The notes under the pieces: model-generated
What the model was told of the DNA's origin: nothing
What the model saw: only the letters and a program-made list of their open reading frames with translations
Database searches by the model: none
Part shown: in pieces, positions 24,186 to 34,500 of the stretch
Position numbering within the stretch: the stretch's first letter is position 1
How the letters are laid out: each line of letters begins with the position of its first letter
Position numbers and translations under genes: made by a program
Assembly (NCBI GenBank): GCA_023690525.1
Contig: CM043017.1
Span: forward strand, 112,311,195-112,375,194
DNA length: 64,000 bases
Origin: Holotrichia oblita
Taxonomy: Eukaryota > Arthropoda > Insecta > Coleoptera > Scarabaeidae
Direction: 5' to 3'

Positions 24186-24532
24186 ACACATTACCGCGAT
24201 TTAAAAAATAATAAACAAATAAGGAGGTTGAGAAAAAACAAGAGAGGTGGACATTTTGTGGTTTTTTGAAAGGTGGAAAAAAGAGAAAAAGTCAAGTAAA
24301 GGAAAAAGGTTCTTTTAAAGAGAAGAAAAGACATAATAAAATAGAAAGTCAAAAGCGTGAAAAGAAGATTGAAAATTAGAGAGACAGGAGAAAGAGAAAC
24401 ATTTGAGAATTGAAAGAAATAAGATTTTGGATAAGATTGAAAAGTAAGAAAAAGAAAAGAAGAAAGAAAGGAGAAGAAAAGATTCAAAGGAAAGAAAAAG
24501 AAAAGAAGTAGAGGCAGGAACAAGGTGTTTTA
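24186..24532 (+). repeat. Purine-rich low-complexity tract
   Basis: The plus strand is dominated by A and G (GAAAAAGAAAAG-like) for about 300 bases. The 110-codon Phe/Leu/Ser-rich frame on the minus strand is a composition artefact. Confidence 0.7.
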
Positions 24533-27500
24533 GGGATAATAATATTTACATTTTACACATAGATAATTAAGGTAAGGGAGGGTGGGCTTTTAAATTATTA
24601 GTGTAGTGTTTAATATGTTTTCTTTTTATTTTTATTTGATTGTTATTTTGAACACTGCTAGGGAATCTATCTTTACTACGTTAATAACGTACTTTTATAA
24701 GTTAATTATTTTGTAACTGAAATCTGAAGATCTTACACCATTAGTAGGGATTACAAATGGAGTATCGATGAAGTGGGAATAAAAAAATAAAATATTTACT
24801 TGAAGTAAAAATTCTAGAAATAAATTGTACGCCAGGAATGCTACAAATATAACAGGTCGAAATATTTCAAAGGGTTAAGTGAAGTGTATGATGGGATCAC
24901 ACGGTTAGAGCGTCACTAAGAAAATAGAAAGAATTTTGGATATTGCAAATAAAGAAGTAAATAGGAACTGACTTAACTTGACTTGGTTAGTGCTTTTTTT
25001 TATGTAGAAGGGGGGATATCGGGTAACTGAGATCACTTTCTATATTCCTGCAACGATGAACTCAACTATTAAACTATTAAAGGGAATACTACAAATATAA
25101 GATAAGGTAATTGAAATAATGAAATTCAAAATTCTCTCGAGTTTTGATATATAGCATTTATGTCTTCAGAATAATTACATTAGTTTTAAACCAAAGCTTT
25201 GGTTACTAAATACATGTTGCTTGCTGAAAAAATTGCATTTAATTCGAAAAAGTCTACATGATGTTACTCCACGACCCTCGCTACAGGCTATCGATACCTA
25301 TGAAAATTATTTGCGCTTTCGTTGAAACATTATACGAATTATCAACAGCAATTGCAATCTCTAACATTTTAAAACAACACATTCTAATAGAACATACAAT
25401 TAAAGTAATTTTATTGGCGAACGATATCGTTGCCAGTCAAAATCGTAATTATTTACTAAATGTTACCGTTCGATTAAGCCATCTACATTTGTAAATCAAA
25501 TATTCGCAACTATCCAATCGGTGCTTGTAGGTATATGGCACGCGCAAAAATTGGATATTTGCTAGTTCCAGTATCCCTGCTTTCATATTGCTTTCTGAAT
25601 GTATTGCAGTTCTAGCGGAAGTACGCGTATAGGAAATTGACCAAGATGAAAATAGAGAGGATTTGTGTGCGATAATGTGCACTGGTTGAATTGGTTGAAT
25701 ACATGCCCGCAATAATCGTGCCGCTATCTATTTTATCTTTAGTTCTTTTACGCAACGGAGAAATTAAAAAATGGTTTCCAATTAAATGTCTCATAAATGT
25801 TAGTAATTTTGATGAACGAATATTGCAAAAAACGGGAGTTATAAAAAGATAATAAAAACTGAGCGATGATATTTTCAATAAAAACGCTAAAAAATTCTGT
25901 ATGTGGTTTGAAGCTTTGATACTAAAAAGCTACTGACCTGATATATTTAACTCGCAAAAAGGAGAGAAAATATCGATTTTAATTTTATTAGAAGTGTCAA
26001 GCCGAAGGATCTTAATGTTATTCTTGAGTTCGTGTTGGCAATACTCCACTGTAAATGGCCCATCTCTTTAGATATACGCACGCTGGCACGGAAACTGCCA
26101 TCAATAGCGACTGCGACAATGCATTGCCGTATCATCTAGGTTAATAAAAGGGCTGCTGGTTTTATGCACTCCCGTAAATACACATTTCTAGAGATAGATG
26201 TGTGGTCAAATTTCTTTTATTAAAACCTATATGGACACGGAGCAATAATATAGCACCCGTATAACCCGTGAGGAAGTCGTTTCACCACAGTAACTTTATT
26301 ACTGTAGCAGCTTGTGTATAGACTTTGCTGAATAAGTGATTGACTTAAAAATATGTGACTCGGATGAGTATATAAACACCTTCTTGGAGCACGATTATAG
26401 TAAGTAGTTTGAGGAGCATAAAATATTAGGTCTGTAGCAATGTCTGTAGCAATGTGCTTTGCAAATTCTAAGACATCTAGACGCTCGTGACTGGAATGGC
26501 TACCATGAAGTAATAAAATGTTTCTTTTATTTGAAGGGTTTGCAAACTAAATCAAATATTTTAGCCACAAAAAGGAAAACCTGCTCTGTCATCCAACCAC
26601 TATGTTGTGGGAAGGTATATAATTCTCAAAAGCATTCATATAATAAAATGTGCTTTCTGCACTCGCGCGTGATCTTACTTGCTTTCTTCCTTTTGCGGCT
26701 AGTATTTATATTCTTGATTGCACGCCTAATAATCTTAATTAATCGAAACTCAAATTTGTGTTGATCCATAATAAATTTAAGGTTATTAAAGTAAAGTATT
26801 TACTTACTATAACTTTATTAACGGCTCACAATCGAACTAGTGATATGGTCTAATTATCCATAAAGCCCTCTCCATCCAGTTATACGCTTTTCTTGGTTAA
26901 AATCCTGTTTATACTGCTTTTCAGCTAATTCAAAAGTGAGTGTTGTTAAAACGAAACAAATTAAACCAAAAATCCTAGAGTCCAGCAATTTTACATAAAT
27001 AACCAATTCCGTTTCAACTTTATCGGAGAAAAGCTTGATACTTCCACCTATGAAACCCTTTTTGGAACGATGTAATATTTTATTTTTGTCTTCTGCTCTT
27101 CACTTTAGAGTACTCTTCTAAGCACTAAATGTTCTGGAGCGCGACAACCATTTTATTTATTTAGATCCAACACATTTGATTCCTTGATTCATAAGGAAGT
27201 ATTAACTATAAAAACACTTATATATATAGAAATTGGACTTTTGCTATTTTATTTTGCTGCAATATGTAAATAATACAGCGTACACAAAAAATAATTGTTC
27301 AAATTTCATTAAATTTATACATCATAACTCTAAGAATATATGCCTGTATCATACATCTGGTTATAGATATGGAATACACTCTTCACTACATAATTATTGA
27401 CTTATTATAACAGCTCCGACAAAGGCTTACGATCTTTCCAATGCTAAGCATGAATCACCAGTTATCATTGTAACACACTTCAAAGTTGTTCGAAATGTGT

Positions 27501-27586
27501 TCCATTATTATTCAAATGCCCACTCTTATGTTATTGACTGCTGTGCTTATTGCTTCCATATTTACTTAATAACCAATAAACCAATA
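24533..27586. other. AT-rich DNA, nothing recognised
   Basis: Several 60-100 codon frames (25258-25494, 25612-25878, 26459-26764) have no motif I recognise. No TIRs were seen. Confidence 0.35.
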
Positions 27587-27708
27587 AACACAACTTACAC
27601 ACACTAAACTACACCGCAAGAGTTGCAGTGATAGCCAGACAAGTAATACAGCTTACGGAGTCACTGCAACTAAGCACCCACCACACATTAAAAAAAAACA
27701 AACAAAAA
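27587..27708 (+). repeat. SINE copy 2 (5'-truncated) with A-rich tail
   Basis: The copy matches the 3' part of the full SINE: CACAACTTACACACAC, ACTACACCGCAAGAGTTGCA, then GTCACTGCAACTAAGCACCC and CACCACACATT, followed by an A-rich tail to about 27708. It contains a perfect 10-bp inverted repeat, GTTGCAGTGA (27622-27631) and TCACTGCAAC (27661-27670). The tail abuts transposase coding sequence of the adjacent Tc1/mariner relic, so it inserted into it. 5' truncation plus an A-tail indicates retroposition. Confidence 0.8.
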
Positions 27709-28500
27709 GTAATCGTGCGGGGATTAAATCGGGCAATTTAGGAGGTCATCGATCAAACCCAATAACAAGATCGTGATAAAATTGACGAACATACTATCTT
27801 GTTTCACGAGCTGTATGAGTACTGGCATTGTCATGTTGAAAATACCTTGTTTGCAGTTGATCGTCATGAAACTGGTTTACAAAATCTTCTAAGATGGCAC
27901 AATATCGTACTGTAGTAGTGGCTTCCTTGGAAAAAATAGGACCAACAATTCGCTTTCTGGGCATTGCAATCCATACTCCTATTTTTACAGGATGCAATTG
28001 TATTTCGTGGAACACATGAGGGTTCCTAGCCGGCCATATTCTAAAATTCTGTGAATTTACATAACCATTTAAATAAAACCGTCCTTCGTCCGAGAAGAAG
28101 GATATATTCCAGAAGAAGGTTATATCCAAGATATCATCATAAATAAATGACACAGATATTTAATGCAGAATATGTTTACCTGTTTGTTGAGCAAGTTGAT
28201 GTACTGGCTTTGAAAGACTGCGTTCCAGGCGTGTACACATATCTTTTACAACATTTTCTGTCATAACAGATAGACGACTCGTTGATTTGTCCTTACAAAC
28301 ACTTTCGGTTGGTCAAAAGCGGGTCACAATCCTACTACGCCAAATTAAACTTTCATAGTCGATTTGCAAATTAGGGTATTGCTCCATGAATTCATTTGCA
28401 CAACGTGCCTCTGAATATTTCAATTATCTATCATCTCCACGTTCACCGTTTCAAAAGTAAGCCTCCACAATAAATTTATCATACGCTAGCGTAGGCGGCA
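27709..28500 (-). pseudogene. Tc1/mariner-superfamily transposase relic
   Basis: On the minus strand, an N-terminal stretch (28500-28180) reads YSEARCANEFMEQYPNLQI and then MTENVVKDMCTRLERSLSKP. The first catalytic block is ISFFSDEGRFYLNG near 28090. Next come GVWIAMPRKRIVGPIF and the second block, YFQHDNASTHTARETR, near 27830. The third block is damaged: a TGA where Trp is expected, PPKLPDLIP, and the expected Asp-Tyr-Phe-Leu reachable only by frameshift. The second-to-third spacing is about 38, close to but shorter than DD41D, so a small deletion in a DD41D-type protein is my inference. SINE copy 2 interrupts the 3' end. Confidence 0.75.
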
Positions 28501-28899
28501 TCTTTCACTGGTATCGGGCAATTCATTAGTATTAAAAAATACTAATTTTAACAACCAATGCAAAAATAACAAATTCTTTAACACAAAATACAAGGGACGT
28601 ACGTCTATGAACAGCAAATACAGTTATGATATATTATTACAATAATGGATGCAAGTATTAATGTAGGTAAATAGGTACTGTGGAAAGAAGTGTAAGATCA
28701 GGACAAGCTTATTTGATATTTGTGCTTCTTATTATAATTAACCTAACTCTCTAGGCACGTCTTCGAAACGTAACCGACAAAAAGCGAATGCAAAGTATAT
28801 CAATAATAATAATAGTAATAATGCAATAGTATCGACCGTACTACGTTAGGGAGGAAATAATATGATTGGAAAACACCGGGTATGCGGTCTGTACAGAAC
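28501..28899. other. Intervening DNA with a small hairpin
   Basis: TTAGTATT/AATACTAA (28526-28545) is a short palindrome, and an AAT-rich microsatellite-like run follows at about 28801-28820. No coding sequence. Confidence 0.4.
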
Positions 28900-30124
28900 G
28901 TAAGTAAACTCTTTGTTTAAATTCTCAAGCTTTCGTTCTTTATTGAGAACATCTTCAGGAGAAACTGTATAAAGTAACCAAAAGGAAATAATGTGTAATT
29001 AACGAAAAGAATTATAACTTACAATGTGAGTTAATTAGAGATGGCAGCCTGAACCCGGAAACACATCACAGTAGGATGTAGAGTTAACATTAAATTAAAA
29101 TTGTTAGAAAAATTGTAATTTAAAATATTGCTAAAATATGTATAAAATTACAAACGTTAAAACCAATAATAAACTATGTGGAATTTGTTAAAATATTTGC
29201 AATAAACAAAAACCAAAGTATAAAGACTGCTGTTTGTATACATAGGCATTCGAAAGTAAAATTAAGTGTTCAGTTACACAGGGTTTTCATGACAATTGTA
29301 CTATAGAAATCAAGGTGACAATTGTAAGATGTCACTGAGATGGTTGACATCAGTTTTGAAATTAACAGTATGTGGTTGTTTAGTGATGTGGTACATTTCT
29401 AGAAAGAGTATATTTACATAGGTATCTGTTTTCTATATCCAAGATCTTGACATTATCAAAATCAAATTGATGATTATGTTCTTTACAATGATTCGCAAGT
29501 GCACACGCTCGTTTTCCAAATCTGCAATCACTTTTGTGTTGACTGATTCTATGTTTTAACCATTGACTGGTCTGTCCTATGTAAGTGTTTTGGCAGTCAG
29601 TACAAGGAATGCTGTAAATCGTATTGACGTTGAAAGCAAAAGGAGTACTGTTTCTCAACCTGGTGAAAACATTTCTGACAGAGATGAAGTTATATTTAGC
29701 AATACAAATGTTAGGAAAAGATGTAAGTAGCTTGACAACATTGTCGGTTGATCGGTTAGATTCTTAACGTAGTTTTTTATATTTTTGGTCGGTGTTGTCA
29801 TCGACCTGACCATCCGATGTGTTGGATTTAAATACAAGCTTGTTGACTAAGGATCTCGGATAACCATTATTAGTGAAAATGTCTACCAATATCCGAAGGT
29901 TTTTTGGTAAAAATCTGTCATCAGATATGCGAGAAACCCTATTTTTCATGACAATGATGGTGTTAAGTTTTTGACTGGTGGGGTGATTAGAAAAATAATG
30001 TATAAACCTGCTAGATGCAGTGGGTTTTTGATACCAATCTAGGATGATAGTATTGGTTTCCGTTTGAATGATCTTCGTGTCCAGAAACGGAATACAACCC
30101 CCTTCCTCTAGTTCGATAGTAAAT
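28900..30124 (-). mobile_element. Penelope-like element A, 3' portion (5'-truncated)
   Basis: The segment comprises the broken C-terminal coding part (29310-30124, listed separately) and a minus-strand 3' untranslated region. The latter includes CTCCTGAAGATGTTCTCAAT and AAAGAACGAAAGCTTG near 28925-28960, which resembles the CTGAAGATG...CGAAA motif of Penelope-like 3' ends. The 5' truncation point at about 30124-30138 coincides with the start of a second, divergently oriented Penelope-like copy. Confidence 0.7.
29310..30124 (-). pseudogene. Penelope-like reverse transcriptase C-terminus + GIY-YIG endonuclease (copy A)
   Basis: On the minus strand the sequence begins inside the thumb region of a Penelope-type reverse transcriptase: FTIELEEGGCIPFLDTKI, WYQKPTASSRFIHYFSNHP and SQKLNTIIVMKNR. 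A linker with stops and frame changes follows. Then comes the GIY-YIG nuclease domain (29650-29380), with TIYSIPCTDCQNTYIGQTS, RISQHKSDCR and ALANHCKEHNHQFDF. The Cys pair before the YIG is typical of the family. A frameshift near 29412 removes the normal end, but the tail (LEMYHITKQPHTVNFKTDV) is readable in another frame to TGA 29310-29312. Penelope-like elements retrotranspose using the GIY-YIG nuclease to nick the target. This copy is dead. Confidence 0.85.
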
Positions 30125-30130
30125 TGTAAG

Positions 30131-30741
30131 TGTTCATTAAAAGAATTGAAAAAAGGTTGGTTGAAAAAAGTAGTCGTTTTTCAACCAGCCACAAAAAGCA
30201 AGTTACCTGTATGATCGATGCTGCCGGTACTACAAGCACTACTGACCATCTTAAATATAAATCTTTAATTTACGTACCCGGACTTACCGATCGAATCAAG
30301 CAACTTTTTAAGAATACTTCCATCAAAATAGCCTTTACTTCAGCTGTTCCCTGTAGTAGGTTTTTCTCCAAGCTTAAATCACCCTTACCAACAGACCAAC
30401 GCACCAACATAGTGTACGCTGTCAAATGTAGAGACTGTCACAACTTTTACGTCGGGCAAACGACCCAACGTTGGAGGGAGCGCAAAACACAACATAGAAG
30501 TCATTCCCGGGTACAGCCCAAAAAGTGCGCCTTAGCCTCCCACATTAATAAAACTAAACACACAGTTGATCTTGACAATCCAACCTTTTTATTCACAGAA
30601 AATAATTACAGTAAAAGAATGGTTTTAGAAAATTTGGCTATAATCAAAATTACTAACAATTTGAATACTAATGAACAATCATCCTTGTTATCTAACATCT
30701 ATATTAATATTATAAATAACATTAAATTACATATCAAATAG
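30131..30741 (+). pseudogene. Penelope-like C-terminus + GIY-YIG endonuclease (copy B, open frame)
   Basis: An uninterrupted frame of about 200 codons runs to TAG/UAG-type stop at 30739-30741 but has no proper start, because the element is 5'-truncated. Visible order: basic N-terminal stretch; LIYVPGLTDRIKQLFKNTSI, the linker segment of Penelope reverse transcriptases; then the GIY-YIG domain, with NIVYAVKCRDCHNFYVGQTT, RWRERKTQHR, CALASHINKTKHTVDLDN and a tail ending NIINNIKLHIK. The sequence is clearly different from copy A, so this is a second family or subfamily. It is transcribed away from copy A, the two meeting at 30124-30138. The intact frame suggests it is younger than copy A. Confidence 0.85.
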
Positions 30742-33700
30742 AAACATTTTTACCTCATTACTTTTGAGTCCAGCCTGGGTCACAGTTGTTTCCTTTAGAA
30801 TATTTTTCATTTTCAATAAATATATTTTTTGTTTGTTCTATCCTTTACATTCAAATGTACACCTACACGACGTGTGTTCTCTGTCTGTTGTGCCCAACTA
30901 TTTGATTTATCATTTTAATATTTTAACTTGTTCGTGTAAGTTTGTCTTAGTCAATGTTAATAATTTTAATTTACAATTTCAATTTAATACAATTACTGCA
31001 CATCACTTCAGTTACAAAATGTGCATATTTTAAGTATCAAATTTGGTACTTTTACTTAACCACTAACGACCATGAGTTGAGAATTGAAGTCTACTGTAAG
31101 TTTAAATTTTTTTTTTAAGAAAGAGTATGATTTGTAACTGTATATAAAAACATAGACTTATTAACGTAATAAAAATATTGGCAAATTATGTTAACAAGAT
31201 TCATTTAAATTCAACTAACGTAACAACTCGCTGAAAAGTTGTGACATTACATCTCCTGAATACAATATGGACCAGCCTACGCGAGATTAAATAAATCATA
31301 TTCGTACAAGCTCTATAGTACGACCCCTGATACGTTTTACGCGTATTTGATAAAGGCCAAAAAATGTCAGTACCTAAAAATATAAGTGATAAATAACAAT
31401 CTCTGGAAAAAAATAGGGCTGCGTCTCCAAATACTCCTCAGGGTTGACAAGGGTTAAGCATGAAAGTGTTGAGTGGAAAATATTGATTTATTCGGTACGT
31501 TTGTGATAGAGACTTTCCACGTGCTATAAAAAATTATGTTCAAATTCATTGATTTCTGACAATGGAATACATACATATTTCATGGAATTGTAAATTTACT
31601 ATATAAACTTTTATAATACTTTAATACTTTATATATCATTTAAAGGATAACAACTTAATACTACGAAAAATTGTCGTACTTGTGCCAATTAAACAAGAAA
31701 GTTTTATAATCTTATCAAAAATACTTTTTTTGATTATCTAAATTCTTATCGAAAACAAGTTATAAGTAGGTTTGATTCATGATATGTTTGTATTTTGATA
31801 TAATACTCGATAAATATGTGATATTATTATACAATCTCTGTGCATACATCATTCTGCATAAGTATCAATGTTATATTCAAAGATTTTCCCATAGTAGATA
31901 ATGTATTTGAATTTGATTATATAAATATGTCATATATTCCGTTTCTTACAATAACCCATCGTTATGTTTGAGTGTTTACTTAACGTTCTTACATATTTTT
32001 ATCGGAATAAATATAGTTACTAAAAATATACTGAACGGTTTCTGAACTGTCAAACAACTGTCGCATGAAATATATGAAAACTATGAAACACTTATTTATT
32101 TTAACTTTATTTTATCTATCTTTAATACAAAAGCGATACCATTTTACGTAAATTGCATTGTTATTAATACAAAAAAATGCATTGCAATAATAAATGAAAT
32201 GATATATTAAAAAATCTGCTAATGAAAACACCCAACACCTAAATAAACCCAACGCAAGTCGAACACATCGTCGATTAAACGTTAATACCAAAGAGAACAT
32301 GCATAACATATTTCTAACAATATCAAGCCTGTATTGGAAGATATCAGTAGAACAGTGCTCAATGTGTAATCTACAGAATCTGAAAATAGGAGAATTGAAT
32401 GTGCTCTTCTTTCTTAACTTATATAAATCATTGCATTTATGGATAATATTCCACACGAACGTGCAGTAATTTTTAGTTAAGAAAAAGAAGTTAGGTTTTT
32501 TCTGTAACTATGTAAGAGTTGCTTTCAGATATTCTGCTTGTCGCGTTCACAATGCTTTGTAGCAGTTCATAAGAGACGGCTCCTGCTGAATACGGTCGGT
32601 TTTGACCCTCGGATGCACCATTTCGTCGTTGTGGTTAAAGTTAAATCATTAGTGTAGCATTTGATACCGTAATACAGTAAAATAGAAGATCATCGGGGTT
32701 ATTTAAAAAATGCGCTTTCTCATGACGCAAAAAGTGCTGAAATTTGTATCCACTGGTATCTAGTGTTTCCATTGCTCACATTCAACAGAAACCAGAGGAT
32801 GGGAGCTGGTTGCTAGTAATCTGCTATGACTGAGCGAAATTTAAATTTCTACTAATCGTTCCCACATGTTAGTCTCAACTAAATGGGTCAATTTTGTCAC
32901 TGTTATAAGAACCAAGAGAGCCATTGTGGTCAACTTGACCTCACAACAGTAGTACCGTAAAGATTATTTGACGACGCTTACGGGTTAAATTAAGTATTGT
33001 AGTAAATAACGAAATAATATTTGAATCTTTTTTTTTTCGTTCTTATTTATTTTCTACTTGCTTGCATGGAAAACACGTATGTACCGTTGTTATACCCAAT
33101 TTTTAGTTTTCATAGATTTATCTGGTTCTTATATATCTTAATTCTTACATCAGAATTTGGATATATTTTTATTTAAAAACACATCAGTTGGGATTATGTA
33201 CGGAAGATTGTGTATCTCGGTTTCTTCAAGTACATACAACGACTCCGTTTTTGGATAGCTGGACACACACATTGATTAAACGCATCCTGTGCTGAATGGT
33301 GCTTTCTTATTGAAATTGCATTCAAAGTACCTACACCTCACATCGGAAAGCCTGCAGAATGCCAAATTTTGGAGAAAACCGAGAAATAGACGGATCCGAA
33401 GATTAACTAGTATTTTCCAATAATGAAGGATTATTCTTCACCGAATGAGCTATTCTCACGATGTGTGCATATTAGGAGTTTTGTTACTAAACAAATGGTT
33501 TCGAATTTTTTCATAAGCTATTTAATTTTTTCCTGTATTAGAACGATTATTTTGACCATCAAATTCTCGTAACGAGTAGAATGTGTTGGGAAAGGAACTA
33601 CCATCTCCATAATAAATTTTAATATCGATATATAATCTGGACACATTACTGATTTGAGATGTTAAAATGTTTAATTAACTAAAAAATTACTACTTTAATA

Positions 33701-33869
33701 ACACAAATAATTATTTTATTATTTTTGCAAATACTAAAAATTGATAAAATATGTGTAGGCATTTTGATGTTGCTTATGTTGTTTACAGTAGTGACAACTT
33801 TTTTAATAGCACTGCAAATTGGCAAAATTTTTCTCTTCACTCTATTCGAATGAGAATAATAGGTCTTGC
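30742..33869. other. 3' flank of Penelope copy B, then AT-rich DNA
   Basis: The first few hundred bases are probably the 3' untranslated part of Penelope copy B (T-rich, no motif). The rest is featureless apart from a GC-richer patch at 32540-32640, where the minus strand has a short frame (MVHPRVKTDRIQQEPSLMNC) that I do not recognise. Confidence 0.35.
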
Positions 33870-34500
33870 ACACCTTCTAGCTCTTTGACTGCTACTTCAG
33901 GCATATAAGCATCAACAATGTCCAAGGTACTACAAATGATAGATCCACTGTGGCATGGTATCCATCCAAATTCAGACCTTTCTATATTTCGTGTTTCTCA
34001 ACAGTAGTACTATTTACAAAATATTTTCTGAGATCAATAAACTTCACAAAAAAATCGCATCTGCAGTATTATATTTATGAATTCTACTACGTATGACAAA
34101 ACTCTTGGCCATTTATACAGGTTAGCTCCACTCAAGCTATTTTTACTTACACCTCCATCTTCCTCAATTTTGTCCCTATCAAGTTTTTCATTTTGCACGA
34201 TTTTATCAAGTTGATGTCTTCATCTGACCTCAAATGAATCGAAGTGGTGTTCACGCATTTTCTAATAGCATTCATCGACTCCCTTTAACGCTGTATTCGT
34301 CATAATATTCATCAAATTATTTAAGAATTGTCTTTTTAAACTCTGTATAGTAGCGAACCTTTCTTGACAGTCCAGGATTATTACTCATTTCCTCACAGTA
34401 AAAAAAAAATGCCGTAGTGCGGTCACCGTGACCTTTTAAAGATTTCAATGTACGTTTGATCAAAAGCAAGTGCGTGTGTAACAACACTATTCTCGGCACA
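33870..34500 (-). pseudogene. Unidentified broken coding region
   Basis: The minus strand carries a long protein-like stretch with scattered stops: HGDRTTAFFFYCEEMSNNPG and VRYYTEFKKTILK, then KMREHHFDSFEVR, stop, RHQLDKIVQNEKLDRDKIEE and DGGVSKN, then LYKWPRVLSYVVEFINIILQ. Several blocks fall in one frame, with charged, helix-like composition unlike the AT-rich background, which suggests former coding sequence. I do not recognise the family; a transposase or a processed host pseudogene are both possible. Confidence 0.35.

Noticed and set aside
24191..24523. 110-codon minus-strand frame rich in Phe/Leu/Ser
   Set aside because: It is a by-product of the purine-rich plus strand; low complexity, with no domain.
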